Notes under the pieces: model-generated | Seen by the model: only the letters and a program-made list of their open reading frames with translations | Database searches by the model: none | Told to the model about the DNA's origin: nothing | Assembly: GCA_026390735.1 (NCBI GenBank) | Contig: JAPLFJ010000069.1 | Span: forward strand, 62,001-126,000 | Origin: Ignavibacteriota bacterium | GTDB lineage: Bacteria; Bacteroidota; Ignavibacteria; Tepidaquicellales; Tepidaquicellaceae | DNA length: 64,000 nucleotides | Direction: 5' to 3' | Part shown: positions 53,829 to 63,061 of the stretch, piece by piece | How positions within the stretch are numbered: the stretch's first letter is position 1 | Layout of the letters: the number at the start of each line of letters is the position of its first letter | Made by a program: the position numbers and the translations under genes

Positions 53829-55147
53829 AAACAATATTACAACTTGTAAAGAAAGATTACAAATTATTTCTTAAGGATAAAGTTGCTCTGAGCTTAACCT
53901 TTATAATACCGATGGTCCTGATAGCATTGTTCGGAGCTGTATTCGGTGGTGCCGGAGATTTTGAAAAACTTTCACTTGGTTTTGTGAATCAGAGCAGCAG
54001 TAAGGTTGCTAAAACAATCGAGACCACACTTGATACCACAAAAACATTCAGGCTTATAAAAAGTTATAAAAACGAAAAAGGTGAAACTGTACTGTACGAT
54101 TCCAATACTATAAAGACTGCAGTTATGTCGGGCAAGTTTTCTGCGGCAATAGTCCTTCCCGAAGATGCTTTCACGGATACTTCAAGCAGTTTAAAGATGA
54201 AGTTCTATTACGACCCGAAAAATGATATGGAAAGTCAGGTAATACAGGGTGTGCTTCAGCAGACAATAATGCAGAGTATTCCCGAAGTCTTTACTCAGAG
54301 TATGCAGAAGAAATCGGAAAGTTTTCTCGGAAAAGATACAGGCAAGATGTTTAACTCGGAGATGAATAAAACCATCAGCAAATACTTTAAGGTTGATACT
54401 TCCGAAATCTATGGTAATATGAATAAAGGCACTACTAAAAAATCTACAGATACTACAAAGAGTAAAAAGGGCGGATTTAATATGTTCGATAATATGCTTA
54501 ACCTTGAAAAGTATCAGCTAGTAGGCAAGCAGGTTACAAACCCGATGGCAACCAGGAGCGTTGGTGGATGGGCAATGATGTTTCTTCTGTTTTCTCTCGC
54601 AGGTGCTTCAAGGTCACTGTTCGAGGAAAAGCAGAGCGGTGTTATGATAAGACTGCTTTCGTCTCCTGTTACAAGGACACAGATTTTATGGAGCAAGTAC
54701 ATATATAATATGACAGTCGGAATAATACAGTTAGTTGTTCTGTTCCTCGGCGGGATGTTCCTCTTTAAGATAGACATATTCTCAAACTTCTTAAACCTTA
54801 TGCTGCTTATTACGGCGTCATCGATTGCCTGCACAGCATTCGGAATGTTTCTTGCTTCATTCACGAAGACATCTGCTCAGGCGAACGGACTCGGAACATT
54901 GCTTATACTAACTATGAGTGCAGTTGGCGGTTCCTGGTTTCCTGTTTCAATGATGCCGGAAACCATACAGTTCTTCAGCAAGTTTACAATCACGTACTGG
55001 TCGATTGAAGGGTTTCTTGCCGTACTCTGGAGAGGGTCGGGATTTATGGAAATACTTCCTTTCTTAGGAATTCTGCTCGGAATTGGAATAGTTGTAAACA
55101 TTGTAAGCTACTTTAATTTTAAACGCGGAAATATTTTCAGGAATTGA
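53825..55147 (+). CDS. ABC-2 type exporter permease
   Basis: 440 residues from a TTG that overlaps the ATPase stop codon. N-terminal membrane helix (LTFIIPMVLIALFGAVFGG), a large extracytoplasmic domain of about 190 residues with a Lys/Ser/Thr-rich loop (KGTTKKSTDTTKSKKGG), then five membrane helices. It includes RSLFEEKQSGVMIRLLSSPVTRTQILWSKY, the conserved amphipathic segment of ABC-2 permeases. It belongs to the NatB/YhaP-like group that exports ions, lipids or drugs. Confidence 0.9.
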   Translation: MKTILQLVKKDYKLFLKDKVALSLTFIIPMVLIALFGAVFGGAGDFEKLSLGFVNQSSSKVAKTIETTLDTTKTFRLIKSYKNEKGETVLYDSNTIKTAVMSGKFSAAIVLPEDAFTDTSSSLKMKFYYDPKNDMESQVIQGVLQQTIMQSIPEVFTQSMQKKSESFLGKDTGKMFNSEMNKTISKYFKVDTSEIYGNMNKGTTKKSTDTTKSKKGGFNMFDNMLNLEKYQLVGKQVTNPMATRSVGGWAMMFLLFSLAGASRSLFEEKQSGVMIRLLSSPVTRTQILWSKYIYNMTVGIIQLVVLFLGGMFLFKIDIFSNFLNLMLLITASSIACTAFGMFLASFTKTSAQANGLGTLLILTMSAVGGSWFPVSMMPETIQFFSKFTITYWSIEGFLAVLWRGSGFMEILPFLGILLGIGIVVNIVSYFNFKRGNIFRN

Positions 55148-55219
55148 AAGAACAACGGGAACACTTTATGAATATTATTGTTAAATTAGAGTATCTCAAA
55201 ATTAAACTAATAAACAGAA

Positions 55220-55903
55220 ATGAATAAAGTAATATTGTTGTTCGTGCTCTTGATTACTTCAGTTAATCTTGCCTTTTCGGGTATAGATATAGACACCGTT
55301 AAGTTTATAGAATCGAAAAAGGAGTATAATGTTGAAATGTATTACCCTAAAATAAGGAACGAAAGTTCCGAAGGTGCCCGAGGCTTCAACAAAGCCATAG
55401 CAGGTTTCGTTGAAGGAAACAGGAAAGATTTCCTGAAAGATATTAAGTCTATGGATTACAAACCTGATATGCCAAGCGAGTATTTCGTTAACTACGACGT
55501 AAGCTATTCCGATGACCATTTTGTATCTGTAGTTTTATACACTTACTATTTTACGGGAGGTGCACACGGTTCCACGATTGCAACAACTTTTAACTACGAC
55601 ATCGACTACAACCAAAACCTGAAACTTTCTGATTTATTCGAAGGCAACTATTTAAATATAATATCGGATTATTGCATTAAAGAAATAATGAAAGACGATG
55701 CGTATGCAGATGCTGACTGGGTTAAAGAAGGTGCCTCAGCTAAAGAAGAAAACTTTAAAGCATTCAATCTTAACGAAGAAGGATTATTGATTCACTTCCA
55801 GCAGTACCAGGTTCTTCCTTATGCCGCAGGAATGCCCGATGTTTTAATACCGCAGAATTTACTAAAAGGTGTCGTCAGAAAAGACGGACTTTTAATGAGG
55901 TAA
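55220..55903 (+). CDS. DUF3298 (RsiV-like) exported protein
   Basis: 227 residues with a signal peptide (LAFSG). DUF4163/DUF3298 pattern: YNVEMYYPKIRN, FVSVVLYTYYFTGGAHGSTIATTFNYDI, LSDLFEGNYLNIIS and LIHFQQYQVLPYAAGMPDVLIP. The same fold forms the lysozyme-sensing part of RsiV, but here no sigma factor or transmembrane anchor is present, so a peptidoglycan- or glycan-binding role is only a guess. It follows the exporter by 72 bp and may be co-transcribed. Confidence 0.88.
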   Translation: MNKVILLFVLLITSVNLAFSGIDIDTVKFIESKKEYNVEMYYPKIRNESSEGARGFNKAIAGFVEGNRKDFLKDIKSMDYKPDMPSEYFVNYDVSYSDDHFVSVVLYTYYFTGGAHGSTIATTFNYDIDYNQNLKLSDLFEGNYLNIISDYCIKEIMKDDAYADADWVKEGASAKEENFKAFNLNEEGLLIHFQQYQVLPYAAGMPDVLIPQNLLKGVVRKDGLLMR

Positions 55904-55920
55904 GATATAATAAATAATAA

Positions 55921-55970
55921 TAGCCGAGTCCCAACCCTTCATTACTATCTTAGGGAATGGGATTCGGCTA
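55921..55970. terminator. Bidirectional hairpin between convergent genes
   Basis: TAGCCGAGTCCCA pairs with TGGGATTCGGCTA (one G-T wobble) around a 24-nt loop. A T-rich run follows on the minus-strand reading. Confidence 0.55.
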
Positions 55971-56004
55971 TAATTCAGAATTTAAAACTTATTCTTCTTC
56001 GACT

Positions 56005-57321
56005 TTATTTTATTAACAACATCCTTTTTGCACTTACAAAATCTCCGCTCTGAATCTTGTAGAAATAAACTCCGCTGGATAAAGATGAACCTGTAAAATC
56101 AATTGTATAATTTCCAGATGGTCTAACTTCGTTTATGAGTGTCTGAATCTGTCGTCCTGTAACGTCATAGATAGTAAGTGTTACAAGCCCGGTTTTCAGC
56201 AAAGAAAACTTAATCATAGTAGTCGGATTGAACGGATTCGGGTAATTTTGTGACAGACTATAATTAGTAACTGTTTCGCCCTCGTTATGAATTCCCACAT
56301 CAAACGCATTTGAGTATTTATAAATACAGTATCCTGACGCAAAACCAATTGTATCATTAACAAAAATAAACGAGGTTATGTTCTTACCCCATCGCGTTGT
56401 ATCAAAAGATGTTCCGCCATTGTTTGTATAGAATATAGGTGCAGTTGTTAACCTTGAACCCCCAATCCATCCAACATTTGCATCTTTAAAGCAAAGTGCC
56501 TGAGAAAGATATGATGTGTTTGAAAATACAAGTTCGCTAAATGTTGTTCCCTGGTCAATTGTCTTTAAAAACACAGAGGGGCTAACAGATCCTTCCAGAA
56601 CAACTCCTCCAACAGAATTATTGTGATTGAAGTAAATCTCCGAAGCGTTTACACCTGTTGCATTTGTAGTGTAACGGTTTGCCCAGGTTGTACCCCCGTT
56701 ACTTGTGTACAAAACAACTCCCTTTGAATTTACAAGGTAATTGCCGCTATTATACCCCGAGGCAAATCCCGTACTTTCATTAAAGAAATAACAGTCAGAT
56801 ATTCCAAGTACATATGTACTTAAATCTGAAACAGACCAGGTTGCACCTCCGTCTGTTGTTTTTGCAAACTTTGGTGCTCCGTTGGAATTACTGCAAACAT
56901 AAACTGTGTTTTGATTAATAACAGAAATACCGGGGAATGATATACCTGACATATTTGGTATATTAATTTTTACCCAGGTATTACCGCTGTTCGTTGTCTT
57001 TGCGAGTCCATTCGTTAAACCGCTCCACCCGATAAGTTCGTTTGCAAATGATATTCTCTTTGCAAAGTAAAACGAAGTGTCGTTGAATACAAGGTTCCAG
57101 GATACACCGCTGTTTGTGGTTTTATAAAATTTACCGCTGTGGTGGTTTACCCAGCCGGTATTTGAGTTAATGAAAAATACATCGTCGTATGAATCATATG
57201 TACTGGATAATGTTGGTAAACTTGTAATCTTCCTCCATGCAAATGTTTGAGCCGATGTGACTTCAGCTATTAATAACAGTATCATCACAACGGTCAGTTG
57301 AATAAATATTACTTTTCGCAT
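56005..57321 (-). CDS. T9SS-secreted Ycf48/BNR-type propeller protein
   Basis: 438 residues, signal peptide (AEVTSAQ). Repeats pair a GW segment with a TxxxGxxW box: TGWVNHHSGKFYKTTNSGVSW, IGWSGLTNGLAKTTNSGNTW, KFAKTTDGGATW, LYTSNGGTTW, FYTNNGGTSF. This is the pattern of Ycf48-like propellers. The T9SS domain at the end has NYPNPFNPTTMIKF, LTIYDVTGRQIQTL, SGVYFYKIQSGDF and KRMLLIK. The upstream region carries inverted repeats that may regulate it. Confidence 0.85.
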   Translation of the reverse strand: MRKVIFIQLTVVMILLLIAEVTSAQTFAWRKITSLPTLSSTYDSYDDVFFINSNTGWVNHHSGKFYKTTNSGVSWNLVFNDTSFYFAKRISFANELIGWSGLTNGLAKTTNSGNTWVKINIPNMSGISFPGISVINQNTVYVCSNSNGAPKFAKTTDGGATWSVSDLSTYVLGISDCYFFNESTGFASGYNSGNYLVNSKGVVLYTSNGGTTWANRYTTNATGVNASEIYFNHNNSVGGVVLEGSVSPSVFLKTIDQGTTFSELVFSNTSYLSQALCFKDANVGWIGGSRLTTAPIFYTNNGGTSFDTTRWGKNITSFIFVNDTIGFASGYCIYKYSNAFDVGIHNEGETVTNYSLSQNYPNPFNPTTMIKFSLLKTGLVTLTIYDVTGRQIQTLINEVRPSGNYTIDFTGSSLSSGVYFYKIQSGDFVSAKRMLLIK

Positions 57322-57351
57322 AATATTTCCTTTCCGTTAGGATTTTAATTA

Positions 57352-57420
57352 GGTCAACACAGGTTGACTTTGTAATATATTGTTACAAAACGTATTATTT
57401 ATCATTAGAAAAGTCAACAC
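57352..57420. promoter_or_regulatory. Nested inverted repeats upstream of the T9SS gene (candidate operator)
   Basis: GTCAAC-ACAG-GTTGAC (57353-57368) is adjacent to TTTGTAA-tatattg-TTACAAA (57369-57389). A further GTCAACAC lies at 57413-57420, exactly 60 bp from the first. They sit 31-100 bp before the minus-strand ATG, where a regulator would bind. Confidence 0.4.
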
Positions 57421-57596
57421 CTTAATACAGTACTTTTTTTTTACAATTGTTAGAGGTTAGTCTGATAACTTTTAGAAAAAAAACATACAGAGATATGATA
57501 TGTTATCTGCACTATGTAAGGAAATAAACAGAATATTGTTACCTGGTTATCTTTGAAAATATCAGGTCTAATAAATTTATGTAATAATTTCTATCC

Positions 57597-58799
57597 CTAC
57601 TTCACAAAGAAGACATTCTCAAGTTTTTCAATCTTCAGCAGTGTTGACATCATAAAGTCCATAGATGAGTCGGGCTTTAATAAGTCGTTCAGTATTATGA
57701 ACTCAGCGGAAAACAGTGCATCCTGAACCACTTCTTCTATATGGTCGTTAAACGGTTTCCACGACGACTGCATCGTGTATCCCTTTATTCCCCACATAAG
57801 GTTCTTGTTTATGTTACGTATCCTTGCATCTATGGAAAGCGAGCCTTTGCCGTGCGAATTGTCCGAAAGGTCAACTCCCTTTATTTCGTATATCCTGTGG
57901 TCGTCTTTTAATATCGTAGAGTGTGCAATGCCTTCAAGGTAGAGGTTTTTGTAGCATTCCCATTTGATTGTGTCGAGTTCGTTTTCTTCCGCATCTATCT
58001 TTGAAATCAGTTCAATCATTTTCTTCACATATTTAATAAGCTCAACGGGTTTTTGTTTTTCAATAGAGTGAAGTTCAAGAAGTATATTCTTTCTCGAGAA
58101 TGCCTTGTCCTCTTCTTTTAATTTTCCTGTAATAAAGGAGATTATAAGGTTGTAGTGGTTTGTAAGAATTTTCACTCCGTTTTGTATATCTTCGGGAATG
58201 TATTCCTCGATGAATGCATTGTACTTGTCCGCATCTATTCCTTTTCCGTCTTTAGACGTTGTCAGAAGGAGCAGATCCTCAATAGAATCGTGCATAACGG
58301 CAGTGGAACTATAATTGTATTTTCCTGTATCGTTCATCTTCAGCTGAAAAACGCAGGCGCCGACTCTGTTCAGGTGCGAAGATGCACTTATCTCGCACTT
58401 CCTTTTCAAATTCATCTGTGAATATAAGCCCAGTATCTTTCTGACGTAAGGCGCATACTCTCCGTAAAAAATCTCAAGCGCTTTAACCTCGGGTACATTA
58501 TTCAGCAGAATTGATGCGTGTATCTTCTGGTAGTTAACGTCGTTTTCTACTTCCCTTCTTGCCAGTGCAATTTCCATAGGAGCATCGTCGTTCGTTGCTC
58601 TTACAATCCTGTTCTTCAGCTCGGCACCAACAAGGTATTCTTTTATTATAGACTGAATTATCTTCGACTTTTTACCGCCATACAGTTTTTCCAGCAGCGG
58701 TAAATCGGGACACCTGCCGTTTAATATGTCCTGCAGTATCGAAAATGCAGTTTTAAAGCTTTTTTGAGTTTTTAATAGTTCAATATCGGAATTTATCAT
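57597..58799 (-). CDS. HD-domain protein resembling the hydrolase domain of SpoT
   Basis: 400 residues, cytosolic. Residues 140-180 read SSHLNRVGACVFQL then STAVMHDSIEDLL. The H142 ... H170-D171 ... E174-D175 layout is that of the (p)ppGpp-hydrolase HD domain (HPLAVA ... ALLHDVVED). The distal metal ligand is likely D310 or D313 in KGVDLSDNSHG. No synthetase, TGS or ACT domain is present; the first 130 residues are helical and unfamiliar. It could hydrolyse (p)ppGpp or a related nucleotide. Alternative: a more general HD phosphohydrolase. Confidence 0.65.
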   Translation of the reverse strand: MINSDIELLKTQKSFKTAFSILQDILNGRCPDLPLLEKLYGGKKSKIIQSIIKEYLVGAELKNRIVRATNDDAPMEIALARREVENDVNYQKIHASILLNNVPEVKALEIFYGEYAPYVRKILGLYSQMNLKRKCEISASSHLNRVGACVFQLKMNDTGKYNYSSTAVMHDSIEDLLLLTTSKDGKGIDADKYNAFIEEYIPEDIQNGVKILTNHYNLIISFITGKLKEEDKAFSRKNILLELHSIEKQKPVELIKYVKKMIELISKIDAEENELDTIKWECYKNLYLEGIAHSTILKDDHRIYEIKGVDLSDNSHGKGSLSIDARIRNINKNLMWGIKGYTMQSSWKPFNDHIEEVVQDALFSAEFIILNDLLKPDSSMDFMMSTLLKIEKLENVFFVK

Positions 58800-58879
58800 C
58801 GCCTTTTATTATTCTTCTATGTTATCTATTTTATAAGATAATTTCAACTTTAAATTTAATCTTACTTTTATATAAAGCT

Positions 58880-61333
58880 ATGAAAAAATATTTATTCATC
58901 CTGATGTTTCTTATCGCACCTGTCTTAATGTTCGCACAGGACGTGAACATTCCGAACAATGTTTACGATAAAGCAGACGATTACACAAAATCCAGGAAAG
59001 CATTCCAGCGTGAGCGCTGGTTCTTTGAACAGAGAATGTATCCGAACAATTTCATTCCAGAAGGTGCGTATCAGAAAGCACAGGATGAAAAAGCAAAACT
59101 CCGCAGGGATAAGGGGTTTATATATCCTTCAACGGTAAGCTGGTTTAACCTCGGACCGACACCGGGATATTACTTTTCCTACGGAAACATTTCTTCAAGA
59201 ATAGTAACCGTTAAGTTCGACCCCGTTAACCCGAACACTATATACATCGGTGCTGCATACGGCGGTGTTTGGAAGTCAACAAACAGCGGTCTTAACTGGA
59301 CTCCGAAAACTGATAATGAAATATCACTCTCTTCAGGTGCACTGGCAATAGACCCCGTAAACCCGAACATCATTTATTACGGAACGGGTGAAGCCACATA
59401 CAGCGGTTCTTCATACTACGGACGCGGACTCTTGAAATCGACAGACGGCGGAGACACGTGGGTGAATATTCGTGCAGGTTTCGTAACCGACACATATTTC
59501 TCAAGGATTGTAATAAAGCCGGGTAACTCAAATATGGTGTTTGCAGCAGTAGGCACTTACGGATTGTATAAAAGTACTAATGCAGGTATGAACTGGACTC
59601 AGGCAGTAAGCGGAAGATGCGACGACATTGTTTTTTCACCCGACGGCACAAAAGCATACTTAGTAGGTTCAGGCGTGCAGTACCGTTATTCCACTGACGG
59701 CGGTGCAACATTTCCCTCACTGAGTTTTCCTCCGGGAATGGGTACCAGAAATCATATAGCAATATGTAAATCTGCACCTTCTGTACTTTATATCTCAAAA
59801 TATTCAGGAACAACAATCTCTATCTATAAATCGACTGACGGAGGACTTAACTATTCACAGATATCGGTAGGAACAGATTTTAACGGCGGTCAGGCGTGGT
59901 ACGATTTTTATATGCACGTAAATCCTTTTAACCCTGATGTAGCCTACGTCGGTGCTGTTGATATATGGAGAACCACAGACGGCAACACATTCGTAAACAA
60001 TACAAACGGATACGGCGGCGGTAACGTGCACGTTGATGAACACAATATGGACTTCCACCCGACCGATTCAAACGTATGCGTTGCAGTAAGCGACGGCGGT
60101 ATATGGTATTCATCGAATAAAGGTGATACCTGGATAAACAGAAACGCAGGGTTAACACTAACTCAGTTTTACAGAATGACTTCCGACCCTAATAATGCAA
60201 ACCATCTTGCAGGCGGCACACAGGACAACGGAACTCAAAGAACTCTCGGAACTACCAACTGGGCTGCTGCGTTTGGCGGTGACGGAGGCGAAGTATGCTT
60301 TTCACCTACAAACACAAATTATATATTAGGCGAAACACAGAACAACGGAATGATGCGCTCCGTGAACAACGGCGCAGGCTGGTCTAATGCAGTAACAGGA
60401 TTAACAGGCTCAGGTGCGTGGGTTGCACCAATTGTAGCACATCCTGATTCTGCAGTGGTATTTTATACAGCACGTTCGCAGGTCTTTAAAACAACAAACA
60501 TCGGTGCAAGCTGGACAGCAATATCATCAGGTACTACAGGAACTATCAGCCAGATGGCAATAAGTAAATCCGAACCGATGATTATGTACGCAACATCAGG
60601 GGCAAACGTATTCAAATCAACCGACGGCGGAAACACGTTCTTTGGTTCAAACAACGGCGTTCCCGGTAAAACAATAACGGGTATATATTTCCATCCCGAC
60701 TCTTCAAAAGTAGGAATACTCACTCAGTCAGGTTTCGGCGGAAACAAAATTCATAAAACTATAGACGGCGGATTAAACTGGTTCAGCATAAACGGAGATT
60801 TACCCGACTCTCCGATTAACGACGGACTGATTTACTATCCGGGACATTCCACAAACGTGATACTCGCAGCAACAGACGTAGGTGTGTTTATGACGACTAA
60901 CAACGGCACTAACTGGACAGAACTCGCAAACGGACTTCCTAACACTGTGGCAATGCACCTCGATTACAATCAGGCATCGGGTAAACTCAGAATAGGTACA
61001 CACGGACGCGGAGTGTTTGAACTTAGCGGTCAGCTTATCGGAATCACGAATTACAATTCAGATATACCAGATAAGTTCACGCTGAAACAAAACTACCCGA
61101 ACCCGTTCAACCCTACTACAAGAATATCTTTCGGAGTAGTAAAGTCAGGATTCGTAAACCTGAAAGTCTACGACGCACTTGGCCGGGAAGTATCAAGCCT
61201 CGTAAGCGAAAACCTGAAACCCGGCAACTACGAAGTAACCTTCCGCGGAGACAATCTTTCAAGCGGAATGTATTTCTATAAGTTATCCGTAAACGACTTT
61301 ACTGAAACGAAAAAGATGTTGATGGTAAAGTGA
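58880..61333 (+). CDS. T9SS-secreted Asp-box (sortilin/sialidase-like) propeller protein
   Basis: 817 residues, signal peptide (VLMFAQ). Two tandem propeller-like halves with about ten Asp-boxes of the form KSTDGGxxW: KSTNSGLNW, KSTDGGDTW, KSTNAGMNW, YSTDGGATF, YSSNKGDTW, KTTNIGASW, KSTDGGNTF, KTIDGGLNW and MTTNNGTNW. Segments such as DPVNPNTIYIGAAYGGVW are typical of VPS10/xyloglucanase-type proteins. It ends with a T9SS domain (NYPNPFNPTTRISF, VYDALGREVSSL, SGMYFYKLSVNDF). I see no clear catalytic pair, so enzymatic activity is uncertain. Confidence 0.85.
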   Translation: MKKYLFILMFLIAPVLMFAQDVNIPNNVYDKADDYTKSRKAFQRERWFFEQRMYPNNFIPEGAYQKAQDEKAKLRRDKGFIYPSTVSWFNLGPTPGYYFSYGNISSRIVTVKFDPVNPNTIYIGAAYGGVWKSTNSGLNWTPKTDNEISLSSGALAIDPVNPNIIYYGTGEATYSGSSYYGRGLLKSTDGGDTWVNIRAGFVTDTYFSRIVIKPGNSNMVFAAVGTYGLYKSTNAGMNWTQAVSGRCDDIVFSPDGTKAYLVGSGVQYRYSTDGGATFPSLSFPPGMGTRNHIAICKSAPSVLYISKYSGTTISIYKSTDGGLNYSQISVGTDFNGGQAWYDFYMHVNPFNPDVAYVGAVDIWRTTDGNTFVNNTNGYGGGNVHVDEHNMDFHPTDSNVCVAVSDGGIWYSSNKGDTWINRNAGLTLTQFYRMTSDPNNANHLAGGTQDNGTQRTLGTTNWAAAFGGDGGEVCFSPTNTNYILGETQNNGMMRSVNNGAGWSNAVTGLTGSGAWVAPIVAHPDSAVVFYTARSQVFKTTNIGASWTAISSGTTGTISQMAISKSEPMIMYATSGANVFKSTDGGNTFFGSNNGVPGKTITGIYFHPDSSKVGILTQSGFGGNKIHKTIDGGLNWFSINGDLPDSPINDGLIYYPGHSTNVILAATDVGVFMTTNNGTNWTELANGLPNTVAMHLDYNQASGKLRIGTHGRGVFELSGQLIGITNYNSDIPDKFTLKQNYPNPFNPTTRISFGVVKSGFVNLKVYDALGREVSSLVSENLKPGNYEVTFRGDNLSSGMYFYKLSVNDFTETKKMLMVK

Positions 61334-61415
61334 CGGGAGTCACTTTACCGGAAATCCCGATTCTCTTAATCGGGAATGTTCATTAAATAGATATAGATTA
61401 ATATTTATTTATATC

Positions 61416-61447
61416 AAGCCCGCTCATCGAAGCGGGCTTTTCTTTTC
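61416..61447 (+). terminator. Rho-independent terminator
   Basis: AAGCCCGCT/AGCGGGCTT stem (9 bp) with loop CATCGA, followed by TTCTTTT. Confidence 0.85.
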
Positions 61448-61509
61448 CCTTATATAGCATCCCCTCGTTCCTGCAATTTTCTTAAGCAGTAACCTCTCAT
61501 TATTACATT

Positions 61510-61538
61510 TTTGCAATTAAATATTATAATTATATTTG
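61510..61538 (+). promoter_or_regulatory. Bacteroidota-type promoter candidate
   Basis: TTTG (61510-61513), 17 bp, then TATATTTG (61531-61538), matching the TTTG / TAnnTTTG pattern. It is 32 bp before the ATG at 61571, which is directly preceded by GGAGTGAGGA. Confidence 0.45.
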
Positions 61539-61570
61539 AGTAGTCAATCTCAACTTAAACGGAGTGAGGA

Positions 61571-62824
61571 ATGAAGCTAAGAATAATGTTTTTTGTATTA
61601 GTGTTTATATTAATAAACATTACATTCCTTACTGTTAATAGAAAATTATCATATTGCAATACATACCATTCAACATCTTTGCCCGATACTACAAAACCCG
61701 TAATTACACATATACCCATTAATTTCTGTCCAAGATACGGATGGCCTGCTTTGGTCAGTACGGTTGTATCAGACAGCAGTGGAATAGATTCTGTCTGGGT
61801 GAAATGGTATAAAAATAATCCTTCTACGATGAACCGTGAATTCAGACTGAATAACACAAGCGGTAATAATTATTCTCAAAGGTTCAACTCGTATTTCTCG
61901 GATGTATATTATGATGATATTATTTACTACAGAATATTTGCTCAGGATAATTCTGCTAATCATAATAGAGATTCTACACCGATTTATAATATATTAATTA
62001 CTTCTGCCTCAGTTTGTCAGGTTGGAACAGGAACTGACTCCTCAAAATTTCCCTTCTCTACTTACTGGATGGACTGCAGAACACAAATGCTGTTTAACTC
62101 TACTGATATAAGTGCATGTGGAACGCATAATGGAAATATTACAGGAATAGGATTTAAAGTGTTTTCAGTTGCTCCACAGATTATGAACGGTTTTAATATT
62201 AGGTTCCAGACTACAACTCAAACATCTTTAACGGGGTTTGTTAATTCAGGCTGGCAAACTGTATATTCGGGAACTTATGCTGTACAGGATACAGGCTGGC
62301 AATTTATTAATTTCCAGAATCCTAATTTCTGGTACCAGCAAAACACCAATTTATTAGTAGAAATATGTTTTCATAATACTTCCTACACTGAATATTCTTA
62401 TGTTTATGCAACTCAGGCTATCGGAATGACCTGGGGATACTATATGGATAACATACCGGGTTGTACTATGACGGGAGGAAGTATGCAGACTAAAAGACCA
62501 AATATAATATTTTTTATTAACCCAATTGTTGGTGCTAACGGAAACAGTAATAATATTCCGGATAAATATATATTGTATCAAAACTATCCGAATCCGTTCA
62601 ATCCTGTCACAAAAATAAATTATAATATAGCCAAAAATGGTTTTGTAAGTTTAAGAGTTTATGACATGCTCGGAAGGGAAATCCGCACTCTTGTAAATGA
62701 AGAGAAGCCCGCAGGCTCATACTCCGTAGATTTCAACGCCACTGAATTTTCCACAGGTGTCTATTTCTACAAACTGGAATCAAAAGAATTCACTGACGTC
62801 AAAAGAATGCTGTTGATTAAGTGA
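61571..62824 (+). CDS. T9SS-secreted protein with Ig-like and carbohydrate-binding-like domains
   Basis: 417 residues with an N-terminal hydrophobic segment (IMFFVLVFILINITFL). Residues 40-140 read as an Ig-like strand domain (VSTVVSDSSGIDSVWVKWY). Residues 150-320 have VGTGTDSSKFPFSTYWMDCRTQML, a module frequent in FCB-group secreted proteins. The sorting domain ends the chain: NYPNPFNPVTKINY, VYDMLGREIRTL, TGVYFYKLESKEF and KRMLLIK. Role unknown; it has its own promoter candidate and terminator. Confidence 0.83.
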   Translation: MKLRIMFFVLVFILINITFLTVNRKLSYCNTYHSTSLPDTTKPVITHIPINFCPRYGWPALVSTVVSDSSGIDSVWVKWYKNNPSTMNREFRLNNTSGNNYSQRFNSYFSDVYYDDIIYYRIFAQDNSANHNRDSTPIYNILITSASVCQVGTGTDSSKFPFSTYWMDCRTQMLFNSTDISACGTHNGNITGIGFKVFSVAPQIMNGFNIRFQTTTQTSLTGFVNSGWQTVYSGTYAVQDTGWQFINFQNPNFWYQQNTNLLVEICFHNTSYTEYSYVYATQAIGMTWGYYMDNIPGCTMTGGSMQTKRPNIIFFINPIVGANGNSNNIPDKYILYQNYPNPFNPVTKINYNIAKNGFVSLRVYDMLGREIRTLVNEEKPAGSYSVDFNATEFSTGVYFYKLESKEFTDVKRMLLIK

Positions 62825-62851
62825 TTCCTAACAAAAATTGTGTTTATAACC

Positions 62852-62884
62852 AAAAGCCCGCTCATCAAAGCGGGCTTTTTTATT
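62852..62884 (+). terminator. Rho-independent terminator
   Basis: AAAAGCCCGCT/AGCGGGCTTTT stem (11 bp), 6-nt loop, T-run following. Nearly identical to the one at 61416. Confidence 0.88.
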
Positions 62885-62920
62885 AGCAAAAGTTTTTATA
62901 AAAAGGGTCCGGATTCTTAA

Positions 62921-62972
62921 GACTAATCAGAGACCAAGGATAGACCAAGGATAGACCAAGATAAGACTATCG
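62921..62972 (+). repeat. 11-bp periodic array (array E)
   Basis: GACTAATCAGA, GACCAAGGATA, GACCAAGGATA, GACCAAGATAA and GACTATCG start at 62921, 62932, 62943, 62954 and 62965, exactly 11 bp apart. Located between the T9SS gene and the convergent Nramp gene. Confidence 0.85.
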
Positions 62973-63061
62973 TGTTTTATTACAAATTTTCCTGTCAGAT
63001 GGCAAAATTCGGTTAAAAAATAGTATTATATGTGAAGGGGTATGGAATGGGTATTATTTCT

